Shown here one piece after another: positions 13,089-24,591 of a stretch of 64,000 bases of DNA. Each line of letters begins with the position of its first letter. The stretch's first letter is position 1. The position numbers were made by a program, and so were the translations under genes. Location: contig JAVHZZ010000011.1 in the NCBI GenBank assembly GCA_036250195.1, positions 283,001 through 347,000 on the forward strand, written 5' to 3'. Under the pieces are notes generated by a model. The model made no database searches, was not told where the DNA came from, and saw only the letters and a program-made list of their open reading frames with translations. The DNA comes from Mixophyes australis. Its lineage: Eukaryota; Chordata; Amphibia; Anura; Limnodynastidae.

Positions 13089-13276
13089 TCATGGAGGTGT
13101 CCCCTACCAAACGCCTACATGTACTTTCAATGGAGCAGTGTTGGTTCTATCTCTATACATGTGGCCCCTCACCTTCCGGTTTAAATCCTCCCCTTCCTGA
13201 TTAAGACCCTCCTCTTCCTGATTAAGCTCCTACCCTGACATAGACTTATTCATATATGAAAAAAAAAAAATCTTAC

Positions 13277-13383
13277 AAGCCCTAACCCCCTATTCCCAGG
13301 TGGTCTCCCATTCAAGTACTAACCAGGCACAACCGTACATGGCTTCCAAAGTCAGACTTGTTCGGGGTGGTGGGGCTCAAGGT
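13277..13383 (-). pseudogene. Degenerate 5S rRNA pseudogene, copy 1
   Basis: The plus strand reads TATTCCCAGGTGGTCTCCCA, then TTCAAGTACTAACCAGGCAC and CATGGCTTCCAAAGTCAGAC. This is the reverse complement of the 3' two thirds of vertebrate 5S rRNA with many changes. The 5' end is badly eroded. It directly precedes the common spacer containing TATTGGTTTAATACTGAGC. Confidence 0.8.
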
Positions 13384-13456
13384 ATTGGTTTAATACTGAG
13401 CTACATCTCTTATACATGTCACCACCAGCATTGTAGGAAGCATGAACAAGAGATAA

Positions 13457-13576
13457 AAGCCTACAGCACCTGGTATTAGAAGGTGGTCTCCCATCCAAGT
13501 ACTAACCAGGCCTGACCCTGCTTGACTTCCAAGATCAGATGAGATTGGGCTTCTTCAGGGTGGTGTGGCTGTAGGT
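13457..13576 (-). pseudogene. 5S rRNA-like sequence, copy 2 (120 bp)
   Basis: This is the reverse complement of an entire 5S rRNA length, 120 bp. It keeps the box C region TTGGATGGGAGACC and the TTAGTACTTGG segment, and the A-box region differs by one base (AGTCAAGCAGG). Changes at the 3' stem (AATACCAGGTGC next to GCCTACAGC) and in CGATCTCGT argue against a functional gene. A pseudogene or 5S-derived SINE is more likely. Confidence 0.85.
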
Positions 13577-13965
13577 ATTAACTTTATACTGACCTACATC
13601 TCTAACCCTAACCACCCTAACTCTAGCCCTGGGTCAACCCATCACAACATCATAGGGGCTAAATCCAGGAGAGGAGCAGTGGGTTATGGGATCCCACAGC
13701 TGTATCCGGTAATGCTTGGGGAATATTGAAGGCTCTATGCAATGTAAAGCCAATAACAGTCTTGTGAAAATAAAGCAGCAGAATTCACCTAGACAGATAT
13801 TATGTAGAAGAAGTGCTTGCTGGAAATAGCACAGATACAACTGTGCACTGATTATGTAGATAAAAATAACCGACACTAGATGGTGATGTTGAAGCGTTCA
13901 AGAATATAGCAGGTGTTATTACAGATTGTGAGAGATTTTTGCAAGTTAACTGCAAAGTATAGACA
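13577..13965. other. No recognised gene
   Basis: Begins with a CCCTAACCACCCTAAC-type stretch left from the composite repeat, then unique sequence. No supported coding frame. Confidence 0.4.
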
Positions 13966-14502
13966 CTGTAGAGTACTTGAGTGTCCACTAGGTGTCAGCG
14001 TTACACTACGCAAGACTATGGTTTAGCTTCAAAGTTAGTGACTCGTCTTAGCTCTTATCGCCCACTGGGTGGCAGTGCTGTCCTGATTACTGCAAGATTG
14101 TCTCAAAAGAGTTCCAGCTAAAGGTAAATGTCTGCTTATACAATGTATTTGAATGGATTTCCTTAATGCAGCAGACTCTTTTATATCCAATTGATTTCCC
14201 CTATTTAACTTGTGTCCCTTATCCTCACTTTCAGAGCGATTATTTAATTCCAGGACAGCATTAGGGCCTAAATGTTGGGGGCCAGACCATCTCATAAAAA
14301 ATAAATGTTATGTACATTTTCGTCATGCAAAATAAGCTTAACGGTTGCAATGGATTAAAGACACATATATGCGAAACTCATCCAGCACTTATCATAACGG
14401 TTATGCACACTGTTTAACGCCAAATTCCTCCAGCACAGTGTAAGGCTACACACACACTGGAGCGTTTTTGTCCAATAATTGGCAAATCATCCGACATACG
14501 TC
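13966..14502. repeat. 538-bp direct repeat, copy 2
   Basis: Same orientation as 12024-12561, with the same first bases (CTGTAGAGTACTTG) and the same last bases (CATACGTC). Both copies contain CCACTAGGTGTCAG and CCACTGGGTGGCAG, which resemble CTCF cores with one mismatch each. Confidence 0.85.
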
Positions 14503-16319
14503 AAGTTTCATGGAGAGGACCTTGAGCTTGAATTTAGGAGTGGAAAGCCTTACTACGCACAGATTTGTATTTATTGTACACACTTTTGTGTACTTCATCC
14601 AGCATATAGACCAGTCACTATGTGTACAAATCTATATGTACACATGAAGACCATCCTTATAAACACCCTTACAAACAAACTGTTTAGGCATGCCAAGGTT
14701 GTCAATTCAAGACTAGTACATTAAAATATATACATCTTGCGTGAGTGTATAATGTGCAGATATATGTATTTAGTAACCTTTATATCTATACCATATTTTT
14801 ATTTGTCAGACATACATATATCTGTTTTATGCATATGATCGGGCTATCACATGAGTTATCCCGCGATATATGCTATATGTATGCAACCAGAAGGTTTTGA
14901 TAGATATTCCTGTTTGATTCCATTATATTACAGGTTAATTCCGCATCATGGCTCCCAGGGTTCATAAAGTTTGAGTGCAAAAACACTTGAACGATTAGGC
15001 ACACCATGGCCCATAGATAGATTAACAGCGCGATCACCCAATCAGAGACTATTATACCACTAGAAGCTCTATAAATGAACACCCACTAGTATTGGAAATA
15101 TCTCCCTTGAGAAAGTCTGCTAAGACGAAACGCGTTGGGTCTCCGCCCTCATCCGTCTATTGGCCAATAGCAACCCGACCAGAAGTGACTTCAGACGCAG
15201 AAGTTAGAACCGGAAGCGTGCCGCACGCTGCTCGTGGACTGCTACTCCATCTCCACAGTAGCGGGATTGATCACCCGCTAACGTGGATTCTATCTGGACA
15301 CTGACATACGCTCACTCGCGCCCACTCCAGAGCGGGATATCCAAGCCTGGACAACATATCTCCAACCGCAAGTATTAGCCCTAGTTGTATGGGGGACCAC
15401 ATTATTGGATACAGGATGGTCTGTTTACTATTCATAATTGCCTAGTGCCCAGCAATATCAAAACATTGTTCCAGCCAAGATATAAATCATCATATGTAAC
15501 CATCCACAATAAATATTGCAGTGACCTTTGAGTCTGAAACGCTACACATCTGCAACAACTGATATTACCGTTCCATCCATCAATACGCGAATATCATTTT
15601 ATATTCTGAACTTTCATTCATTGGACTTAATTACCACTGCACGATTGTATTGAGATATCTGTATTCACTATATTGGCAATAGTATATTATCCCAGCCTCG
15701 GGATTTCAGCCAAACACCACTATAGATGTCTCAATTGTTTTTGAACTGCATTTGTTTAGCACTGTATATTGAAGATACCCGTTTTTATTCTGTTTTAGTT
15801 TAAATATATAGGCAATTAAAAGGTGATATTTTATCAAACCAGCTTGTCCAATAGTGGATCCAATTATATGTTTTATAAGGCTTAGTACTGGTTTATTTAT
15901 CTGCTTTATCCTGACTTGGACTTTTTAACGCAGCTTAAGTACATGTATTTATATGTTCCAGAATTGTCTTATCAATTGTCCTTTATCTTATCTCAGCTAA
16001 TATATGGATAGGGATCAATAAACGAGACCTTATATACTATTGAGTATTTTCTAATCAGTAGAGGTTACCCACTACCATACATCTGGCACACCATACAATA
16101 CATATTAGTATCTTAATTACTTAGCCAGTGAGCGCACAGGATAATTTTGTTTACTTTGTCACCCACATGGAGTACCGGAAGATTTATTAGATGATGGTCT
16201 GCAAAACGTTTATAGTGGTCTGAAGACTGCTGCAATTTAGACTGCACTTGGGACCAAATCTGAGAAAAGTTGTGGACTAGTGGACTATACACTGAGCTGC
16301 CAGTACCGAGGATTTCTGT
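14503..16319. other. AT-rich intergenic sequence, unassigned repeat
   Basis: No gene. The stretch 15090-15140 holds CTAAGACGAAACGCGTTGGG, a motif that also occurs (as GATGAAACGCGTAG) in the inverted-repeat element at 61334-61583. The rest looks like an old, unclassified transposon body. Confidence 0.4.
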
Positions 16320-16438
16320 AAATCCGAGAAGGTAAGTAATACAGGCTGCTTCCCAAACATGATAAAGAAAGGAGAAAGACCATTAAATTTGTGTTGATGA
16401 TTGTTGTAGGTAAATTCTGCCCAGGGCAAGAACTCATT

Positions 16439-17091
16439 CTAGGAGGATTGCTGTTCGGAGCAATAGCATCGAAGATAAGACTTTAGATCTTGGTTGACCC
16501 GCTCAGTGTGGCCATTTGCCTGTGGGTGGTACCCGGAGGAAAATTTCAGGGTGTTTGCTGAATGTCCTCCAAAATTTGGAAACAAATTGTACCCAGAGGT
16601 CGGAGATGATCTCTCGAGAGCAACCATGGAAACAAAAGATGGCCCTAATGAAGGGACGGGCCAATTGGGAAGCGGATAGTAGACCCTTGAGGGGAATGAA
16701 GTAAGCACATTAGGAAAACATGTCAACCACCACGCAGATAGAATTAAGGCTACGACTGTTGGGGAGTTCTGTAATAAAATCCATGCTTATGCTGGTCCAT
16801 GGAGAATCTGGCACAGGAAGAGGAAGGAGGAGTCGGGCAGGAGAACATCTGGGGTCTTATATTTGGCACAGGCTTCACATACTTGGATGCATTTGCCAAT
16901 AGGGACGGGAGAGAAGAGCCACCATTTTTTTTTATAAAAACATGCATGGCAAATTTAGAGCTGTAAGTCCATCTTAGAACTTTGGTGCGCAAGTGGGTAG
17001 TCACAAAAGATCGACCAATAGGAGTAGTCCTGATGGTCAGTTTGGTCAAGGCCAACATCTTAAAGGGTATAATGATGGGTTTGAGTACCAA
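16439..17091 (-). pseudogene. Integrase remnant, gypsy element 1
   Basis: The lower part contains SSGYHPQANGHTERVNQDL, the segment holding the last acidic residue of the DDE integrase core. The upper part (16750-17091) corresponds to the zinc-binding and early core region but is frameshifted. Homology fades out near 16320. Confidence 0.7.
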
Positions 17092-17121
17092 GGAAGAGCT
17101 GGAGTCTGAGGGGTCGAAGGA

Positions 17122-17484
17122 TCAGGAGAGGGCATCAGCCCTAAAATTCTTGGTGCCTGGATGGAATGTCAAAATCAATTGAAACCTGCTGAAAGCATTG
17201 TGTAGTCTGTAAATAGGAAAGGTTTTTATGATCTGTGAATACCGTGTCATGGAAGAGTGCTTCTTCCAATAGGTAGCATATTCTTCAAGGGCAACCTTAA
17301 TAGCCAGAAGTTCTTTATTCCCAATACTATAATTGGCTTCATTGGGCAAGAATTTCTTGGAAAGAAAATCACAAGGCCTGATCATACTACAAGAGCTTTT
17401 CTGGGAGAGCACAGTCCCTACACCTATTGAGGAGGCATCGACTGCTAAGAGGAAGGGTTTGTTCTGGTCAGATTGTCTCAGCAC
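17122..17484 (-). pseudogene. RNase H domain remnant, gypsy element 1
   Basis: Contains LAVDASSIGVGTVLSQK and NEANYSIGNKELLAI, the Asp and Glu regions of Ty3/gypsy RNase H, in one open frame of 120 codons. The first catalytic Asp and the Glu are visible; later parts run past the frame end. Confidence 0.8.
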
Positions 17485-17651
17485 TGGTGCAGATGAAAAG
17501 GCTTCTTTTAAGATCTTGAATGCAAGGACTGCCTCCTGAGGCCAAGACTTGCCTGTCCTTCCTTATGGATGAGCGAGGTAATAGGCGAAATAAGGGTAAA
17601 AATTCCTTGATAAATTGGTGGTGTTAGCTCCAATAGAGCATTGAGTGACCT

Positions 17652-18205
17652 TTAATCTGATAGGTTGGGCCAGACAAGAATAGCCTCTAACTTACTTGGA
17701 TCCATTTGCAGGCCTGTGTCAGACACCAGGTATACAAGAAAGGGTACTTGAGATTGTCCAAAGAGGCATTTCTCAAGCTTGCAATATAAAATGGTTCTTG
17801 ACTGTGATTGCATTAAGTTTACGGTAGTCAATACACGGCCTGAGGGAGCCGTACTTCTTCTTAACAAGGAAATACCCCGTGCTGGCCAAAAAGAAGGATT
17901 TTCAGATAAAATCTCCTTTGAGATTCTCTGCAACATATTCTGATGCTACTTGTGTCTCTGGACAGAAGATACACCCTGCCTTTGGGAAAGCTTTTGCCCA
18001 GGATGAGGCCAATAGGGCAATCCCAGGAATGGTGAGGAGGTAGGATCTCTGAGGCGGCTTTACTGAAAACCTCAAGAAATTCAAAATAAATCTCAGGTAG
18101 AACTTTGTATGAAGACACGGCAAGACATGGAATAGCAGACCTAGGATTTTGTACAGACTTCAAGCAGCGGACCCTAGGATATGACTTGTGGATGTACCCA
18201 ATCAA
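17652..18205 (-). pseudogene. Reverse transcriptase remnant with palm deleted, gypsy element 1
   Basis: Two frames carry the N-terminal RT region (around 17861-18123). The next stretch carries the downstream LEKCLFGQ and DPSKLEAI segments (17660-17790). The junction near 17800 skips the part that should hold the catalytic YxDD box, so the polymerase core is missing. Frameshifts add to the damage. Confidence 0.75.
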
Positions 18206-18470
18206 ATTGTGGTAAATGAACTCTGAGCCAGGGAAGGCCCAAAATGATCAAGTTGGTGGATTGCAGGAGAACCAAGAAACTTATCTGTTCAGAGTGGAGA
18301 GCTCCTACCAGCAGCTGAATGGGACTGGTCACGCAGGTAGTAGAGCCACTGGAGACTCGGTTTCCTTCCACCACGGTTTGTGCCAGGGGCTGCGGCAAGG
18401 GAAGAGTAGGAAAATGGAGCACAGAAACCAGACTAGCCATTATGAAGTTCCCCATGGAACCCGAGTCCAT
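18174..18470 (-). pseudogene. Retropepsin domain remnant, gypsy element 1
   Basis: The frame shows the aspartic protease active-site signature in the form MDSGSMGNFI near its start and, about 75 residues later, ILGLPWLRVHLPQFDW, the ILG-containing second half. Both are expected in Ty3/gypsy proteases just upstream of RT. No start or linkage to gag is intact. Confidence 0.75.
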
Positions 18471-19051
18471 AAATGCCAGAAATGGTGGAGGTTACAGGCA
18501 TAAGAAATTCAGATTTATTCTGGGGATAGGGACTAGAGGACTGGGATCCTAGTTTGACCCTCCTACCATTACCTAGGAGGTGTGCAAGGATACCACCCTT
18601 AGCTGGGATGGCAGTTCCCCTTTGTTATTCAACTCACTCGGATAGACCAGAATACATCCAAACCAAGGCTTTACTATGACAGAACACCACAAGGCGTTCA
18701 CAAGATACAGGGTAAATGGCAGCATGTATCCTCCTGTAGCCTCTTGTAGTCAGCACTCCAAAGTAATAATCTCTGTCTCTTTCATAGTCTTATCCTCCCG
18801 CAATATTACCACTATCGATTAGCTAGATAGTTATGGTGTGGCCCAGCCTGGGTTACTGGCTCACACAGACCCTGTCCTGGTATAGGATCATCCCCTTCTC
18901 ACAGAAGTGATGCCCAAGCGAGGGCTTGGCTGGAAAGAAGGGAAATTATATATAAGCCACCTTGATTCTCTCTGAAATTAAATTTTCCGGCGCCAACTCG
19001 AACTGGATGTCGCACTGGTTGAGGAAACCGCTGCACCTTTTTGAATCACCG

Positions 19052-19300
19052 TCAAATTTTTCTGGAGACGCGTAAACTCCGGGGGTTGGTAGTACTTGTG
19101 GTAGCAGTGGAGGTAGAGGTGGCTACCGTAACCATTGGTGCAGCTGGACAGGTAGGAAGGGTGCTTTGAAGCGAGTCCAGGCGAGACATGACCCCTTGTA
19201 TGCATTGCAGAAGTTGGGCCTGGTTTGACGACTGCTGCTCCACTTTTTGAGTCAGGTGCAGAAAAAGCTCTCGAGTGGATGGTTCCACCTGTCCACTCAT
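19052..19300 (-). pseudogene. gag N-terminal remnant of gypsy element 1
   Basis: An 82-codon frame starts at an ATG just inside the leader. It has a glutamine-rich stretch (LFLHLTQKVEQQSSNQAQLL) that could form a coiled coil, then a short threonine/serine tract. The rest of gag is not recognisable between 18500 and 19050, where unrelated sequence appears to intrude. Confidence 0.5.
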
Positions 19301-19365
19301 GGCCAGAGTATTCTGTCACAGTAGCAATCACAGAAGAGGACACTAGTTGGTATTAGCGAAACTAA

Positions 19366-19625
19366 GCAAGGAGGTGCAGAGTCTAACATTCCTCCGGTGT
19401 TTACCAGGGACCGCCGCAAGGAGGTGCAGAGTCTAACGTTCCTCCGGTGTTTACCAGGGACCGCCGCAAGGAGGTGCAGAGTCTAACGTTCCTCCGGTGT
19501 TTACCAGGGACCACTACAAGGAGGTGCAGAGTCTAACGTTCCTCCGGTGTTTACCAGGGACCGCCGCAAGGAGGTGCAGAGTCTAACGTTCCTCCGGTGT
19601 TTACCAGGGACCACCACAAGGAGGT
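19366..19625. repeat. 50-bp tandem repeat in the gypsy leader
   Basis: Five copies plus a partial, starting at 19366, 19416, 19466, 19516 and 19566. The plus-strand unit is AAGGAGGTGCAGAGTCTAAC, then GTTCCTCCGGTGTTTACCAG, then GGACCGCCGC. It lies between the LTR and the gag start, in the untranslated leader. Confidence 0.9.
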
Positions 19626-20191
19626 AATGACATTGCTGAATGAAGTGTGTAGATCGTGGTTCTCCTAGTTAAACACCAGCGCAGTGCTGTGATGAGCAGG
19701 AATGGTCGAGCGATACGAGTCAAAACCAAACAGTATCGCAGTACAAAGGGAATAACTGGAAGGCGAATCTCGAACAAGCAGAAGGTTAGAACCACACGTG
19801 CTGTGTAGTATCAAATCAGAATCCAAGAGAGTAAGCCAGGGAACAAGTCAGGAATCAAATAGTAGTCACAAGAACAATATACAGGAAGTGCTGGAGCTAG
19901 AGTGAACCAATACCCTGGCGCCCTAATAGTGCCAGTGTCCTTTATATAGAATAAAGTGCCCCTTGACTGGATAATGAAGTTACGGCGGTGAGAACATAGC
20001 TAATCATCGACAGGCTGGGGAGTGAGAGCAGCCCGTTGTCTAGCAACAGGGACGTAATACCATTGCGCATACACACAGCGTGGCCCGATAACCAGAAGTG
20101 TCCAGTTGCCAGGCAACGGCATGCGGACACCGAGATGAGACAGGCTAACGTCTCCTGCACCTAGGGGAAGTGCGGGGGGGAACACCTGACA
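19626..20191 (-). repeat. 5' LTR region of gypsy element 1
   Basis: On the minus strand it opens TGTCAGGTGTTCC at 20191, a TG start typical of gypsy LTRs. It contains a TATA-like TCTATATAAA at 19941-19950. The inner LTR boundary and primer-binding site could not be fixed, so the low end is approximate. Confidence 0.6.
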
Positions 20192-21239
20192 CATATAATA
20201 ATTAAACCTCTACTTCAGGGCTTCCTGTTCTTGTAAATGGAACCTACCTCTCCTGGTTTTGGCCACAGCTACTAGGATTAGTGATCTAATTTACCAGCGC
20301 TACAGTGCTTTTTAAGCAGCCCTACACCAAGGTATTTCTATAGGTTTCATAGTGCTAGTGATTTGCTTTATCCTATTGATGTACTGGTCTAGACAATTAA
20401 CTATATCATGGTGATTCCTTAATAAACACCAGTGATACATCAAATAAACTGTAATAAATAATCCGCAATTAGTAAATAGTTTATTACATTGAAAACTCAA
20501 TATTTCAGAAAATAATGGTCAGAAAGTCGTGATATTTGGCAGAAATTGCTTTTTGTCCATCCTCTCTCAACTAAAAAATATTTGCTAAAATCTGAGATGG
20601 GTGGTGGACACACCTGGTTGCAGTGATGTGGAATGACCCAGCACATAAATGAACTCCTCCAGGTAATAGGGGCAGGACAGATTGTAGGGCTTGCCAGTCA
20701 CATGAGTAAATCTAATTAAGAGAAGTTGAAAATGATGCAAACTATGCAGGGGTGTTAATATATGAAGACAAATGAGAACATAGTTTAGCAAGGTAAAACA
20801 TTCAATTATTTTCCTTAACGTTTTTAATACATGTAAAGCAAAGACTCAGCCACAAAATGATACATTTGTTTCTGATACCCACCCTCATAAAATGGTTACT
20901 GCAAAACTCAGCAGTTGTGATCACTTGGAAATCAAAAGCTGTGTGTCTAAGTTTATTCAGTTTAATATAAACTTTAAAATGAGGAACATGTTTTTTCTTT
21001 AATGTGTCCTCCTTTTCAGTATTTTGGCTTCTTCATTTTACTTGTTGTTACTTCTCATATGAATAAACATATCTTAAAATTTTTGTTTTAAAGTTCCTTT
21101 GTTGCTTACACACATACAGGGGGCAGCAATTTTCTGTATTGAACCACTATTAATGAAAATACAGCATAAAGAACCATAAAAATACTGCTTTATCCCATAG
21201 TCTGTGTCTACATATGTACAAAACAGTTTATTTTAGAAA
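20192..21239. other. No recognised gene
   Basis: AT-rich sequence between two gypsy elements. No frame with domain-like features on either strand. Confidence 0.5.
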
Positions 21240-21290
21240 TGTTCCGTGTTCAGAGAGGGGAAAAATGCGGACTTGGCTCTCAATAGATAT

Positions 21291-21554
21291 TTATGATTTA
21301 GATGAAATATTCTTAGGCAACCGATAGCTGTTGGCCCATTTAATGGCCAACAGCTCTCGGTTGCCCACATAGTGGTTAGCTTCAGCAGTAGAGAATTTAC
21401 GAGAAAAGTATGCACATGAATGTAAACGGTGAGTGTGAGGGTCCTTCTGGGAAAGGATAGCGCCAGCACCGGCGTCAGAGGCATCAACCTCTAATACAAA
21501 GGGTACATCTGGATTAGGGTGTCTAAGGACCTGAACAGAAACAAATGGCTTCAA
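21291..21554 (-). pseudogene. RNase H remnant, gypsy element 2
   Basis: Shows [19 protein letters not shown] and [17 protein letters not shown], typical of Ty3/gypsy RNase H. It stops after this point; no integrase follows. Confidence 0.8.
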
Positions 21555-21770
21555 ATGTGGTTACCGCCTGAGGAGGTCAATTAGTTGGATCCATTCCTTT
21601 CCGGGTAAGGGCGACAATAGCAGCCACTATATCAGAAAAACCACGGATGACCCTCCTATAATAATTTGCGAAGCCCAAGAACCTCTGTACAGCTTTGAGG
21701 TTGTTGGGTTGCACTCAGTCCGGAATGGCTTGGACTTTAGTCGGGTCCATGGAGAAACCAGCAGAAGAGA

Positions 21771-22328
21771 TTATGTATCCCAGAAATGATACCATCTGTA
21801 CCTCAAATTCGCACTTCTGCAACTTGGCAAAGAGATGATGTTCCCGAAGTTTTGGGAGAACCTGCTTAACATGGCCCTGATGCAAGGACAGCGAGAGTAT
21901 ATCAGGATGTCATCCAAGTAAACAACCACAAAGTGGTCAAGAAATTCACAGAGAACTTCATTAATCAGTTCTTGAAATACAGCAGGAGCATTGCGGAGAC
22001 CAAATGGCATTACCAGATATTCATAGTGGCCTGAGTATCTGTTGAATGCCGTCTTCCATTCATCTCCCTCTCTGATGCGGATGAGCTTGTACGTTCCACG
22101 GAGATCGATTTTGGTGAAGACAGTGGCACCCCTTAGCTGATCGAATAGTACAGAGATGAGAGGAAGAGGATAGGTGTTATTGACTGTGATTTGATTAAGT
22201 CCCCGGTAGTCAATGCAGGGTTGCAATCCACCATCTTTCTTTGACACGAAGTAGCATCCGGCTCCTACCGGAGATTTAGATGGCCTGATGAACCCTTTCT
22301 CAAGATTTTCCTCAATATAATCCTGCAT
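21771..22328 (-). pseudogene. Reverse transcriptase core, gypsy element 2
   Basis: A 185-codon frame keeps the RT order: [19 protein letters not shown], then [20 protein letters not shown] with the first catalytic Asp, then [15 protein letters not shown], then [11 protein letters not shown] with the catalytic pair. After the YLDD box the frame is lost (by eye a short deletion or shift). The core is present, but the full pol is not. Confidence 0.85.
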
Positions 22329-22427
22329 GGCCTTGGTCTCAGGACCAGAGAGAGAATAAAAGCGCCCCTTGGGCAGTCTGGAACCAGCTCAATGGCACAG
22401 TCAAAGTCACAATGAGATGGTAGAGAG

Positions 22428-23042
22428 TCAGCAGCTTTTTTTAGAGAACACATCCCAGAACTCCTGGTATTGAAAGTGAAGCTGCTCAGGAACTGATTGC
22501 AGGATCTGGAGGGGTAAGGTCAAGCAGGACTGCGAACAATAAGGGCTCAACTGAATAATTTCTCCTTTAACCCAATCCACAACAGGGTTATAGAGAGAAA
22601 GCCAGGGATGGCCCAAAATTAAAGGAACAGACGGACAGTCTATGAGTAAGAAGGTCAGGGTCTCAGAATGAAGAGCTCCCATGTTTAGCTGCAGCAAGGG
22701 GGTCTCCCAAAGAATCTTGCCGCCAGCTAATGGACTACCATCTAGGCCACAAACTGTAATTGCGGATTTGAGCTTTACAGTAGGGATTCCAGTACTGCGG
22801 GCGAACCAGATGTCCAGGAAGTTGCCAGCAGCTCCACTGTCAATAAAGTTCGAGACGGCCATGGAACAGGCACTGAAGGGGACATGTGCAGGAACCAAAA
22901 CAGCATTTTTTGGGGAAACAATTTGCAGACCTAGTTGAACATTCCTCTCATTCCCTAGGCATGCTCTTTTCCCGGTTTGTTGGGGCAAGAACGGGAGAAG
23001 TGGCACTTGATGCCACAGTAAAGACAGAGGAATTGTGACCAC
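22428..23042 (-). pseudogene. Protease region, gypsy element 2
   Basis: A 204-codon frame has the aspartic protease signature FIDSGAAGNFLD and, later, LILGHPWLSLYNPVVDW, the ILG half. It continues toward the RT N-terminus (FQYQEFWDVFSKK), where the frame breaks. Confidence 0.8.
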
Positions 23043-23200
23043 CTTCTGTCCTTTTCTTCATAAGAGAGATGGTATGCCCCTAGCTGCATGGGCTCCTCAA
23101 TGTCTACAGATACGGAAACACAAGCAGAAGGGAAAAAAGGTGCCTCTTTTTCCGCCTTCCTCTCCTTGATTCTCCTATCGATTTTGATGGCGAGCTGCAT
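22955..23200 (-). pseudogene. gag C-terminus with CCHC zinc knuckle, gypsy element 2
   Basis: The sequence CLYCGIKCHFSRSCPNK fits the nucleocapsid pattern C-x2-C-x4-H-x4-C (spacing by eye). It sits between capsid and protease as expected. Confidence 0.75.
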
Positions 23201-23325
23201 AAGGGACTCTAGAGAAGTTGGAGAAGGTTACTGCACCAGAGTTCTTGATCTGCTCTGACAGCCCTAAGCAAAACTGGCTGCATAACGCTGGGTCATTCCA
23301 TTGGCTGTCAGTCAACCGACGGAAT

Positions 23326-23801
23326 TCAGCACAGTACTCCTCTGCAGAGCGCCGGCCTTGCTTCACGGCCCACAGGAGTCTCAGCGGAGGCCACTCGATC
23401 TGGGTCATCATAGTGCAGACCCAATGCATTAAAGAGGGCTTCCACAAACTGCATGGTAGGACTAGTTTGAGCCAGACTAAAGGCCCAAGCCTGAGGGTCA
23501 CCCTGGAGGAGGGAGATGATGATCCCGACCCTCTGTTGTTCCGAACCGGAAGACCGAGGTCTCAGCCGAAAATAGAGCTTACATTTCTCCTGAAATTCCG
23601 GAACAAGGCTCTGTTCCAAGAAAACCGGTCTGGCAAATTTAACTTGGGTCCCACCGCAGGAGCCAAGGTGGCTTGTGAAGTCCTAGAGACTTCCTCTTCA
23701 GCAGACAAACGCAGGGATAACCCCTGGACCATCTGCGACAGGGTCTGAATTTGACCAGCCAGGACTTGGGCTGGGGACAAGTTGGTTCCGCTTTCATCCA
23801 T
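23326..23801 (-). pseudogene. gag remnant, gypsy element 2
   Basis: The ATG frame at 23801 begins MDESGTNLSPAQVLAGQI and continues in a second frame with a Ty3-type capsid region (LQGDPQAWAFSLAQTSP). A frameshift separates the two parts. Confidence 0.65.
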
Positions 23802-23999
23802 CCCTAGGATTTCCTCCTGGAAATATATTTAGGTCGGTTATAATGTTAGGCTGACAGTCTGATCACCAACTCACAGAACCAGATGGCAGAGGTCTTCACC
23901 TATTGCAACCGCCTTTCCCTTAGAGCTTTATACGCTCACCGGTACTCGGATGCCCCCAGGATTTAACTCCAGGCGTAGTGTGAGTTGGTAACACAGGCC

Positions 24000-24591
24000 C
24001 GTAGCGGCAAGCCAGCGGGCTGAATAGAAGGCAATGGATAGTCAGATGATAGACGAGGTGAAGGGTCACAAGCAAGTAGAATATTCAGTAAACACGCCAA
24101 GGGTCTGGGTCACAGGCAAAGAAGCGGAGTCCAAGGTACAGGCCAAAGGCTCAGGGTCACGGGCAAACAGGCAAGGTCCAAAGTACAGGCAGAAGGTCAC
24201 AACAGGAGATCCAATAGCAGAGTATCCACAGGATCTGGGTCCAACAGACAAGACAGGAGCAGATCAGCAAACTGGTAAGCACTATAACTGTCAGGGAGGC
24301 TAAGCCCTCCCTGCCTTAAATACTTGAACCAACCAATCAGAGCTTGCCCTGAACCTACACTCAGATGTAGGCTAATAATATGCACTGCTTAATCAGACCA
24401 CAGGCTGTGAGGGGCCCTGCACATGCGCCCGGCTGTTCAGCTTCCTGGAGCGCACAGAACTTATTTTTGGCATCCGGCCGTTGCCCTGGTCGGCCCGAAC
24501 TTCCGGAAGCGACGTCCCAGTCATCATGGAGACGGAATGGATGCCAGAGAGAGGAGCGGTGAGTCGCAGCGGTACCCGCGGCTCTCCAACA
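24000..24591 (-). repeat. 5' LTR of gypsy element 2 (approximate)
   Basis: The minus-strand start at 24591 has the TG expected of an LTR. A TATA-like box lies about 270 bases in. The inner end is uncertain (somewhere in 23960-24010). Its outer end touches another LTR-like repeat at 24592. Confidence 0.5.

Larger units (their letters stand above)
16320..20191 (-). mobile_element. Decayed Ty3/gypsy LTR retrotransposon 1
   Basis: Minus-strand order from high to low coordinate: LTR, repeat-bearing leader, gag start, retropepsin, reverse transcriptase remains, RNase H, integrase. This is the Ty3/gypsy order (RT and RNase H before integrase). It is broken by stops and frameshifts, lacks most of the RT palm, and has no 3' LTR at the low end, where it stops near 16320. 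It is a fossil copy with no intact product. Confidence 0.85.
21240..24591 (-). mobile_element. Ty3/gypsy LTR retrotransposon 2, truncated
   Basis: Minus strand, starting TGTTGGAGAGCC at 24591. It shows an LTR with a TATTTAAGG box near 24313-24325, gag, a zinc knuckle, protease, RT and RNase H, then ends abruptly near 21240 before integrase. Reading frames are broken between gag and pol and inside RNase H. It belongs to a different subfamily from element 1, since the protease, RT and LTR sequences differ. Confidence 0.85.

Noticed and set aside
13457..13576. Functional 5S rRNA gene
   Set aside because: Length is right, but several changes disrupt conserved stems and the unit lies among degraded copies.
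12093..14295. Conserved frame of about 85-98 codons in the two 538-bp repeats
   Set aside because: Conservation reflects recent duplication of the DNA. No domain, signal or start context supports a gene.
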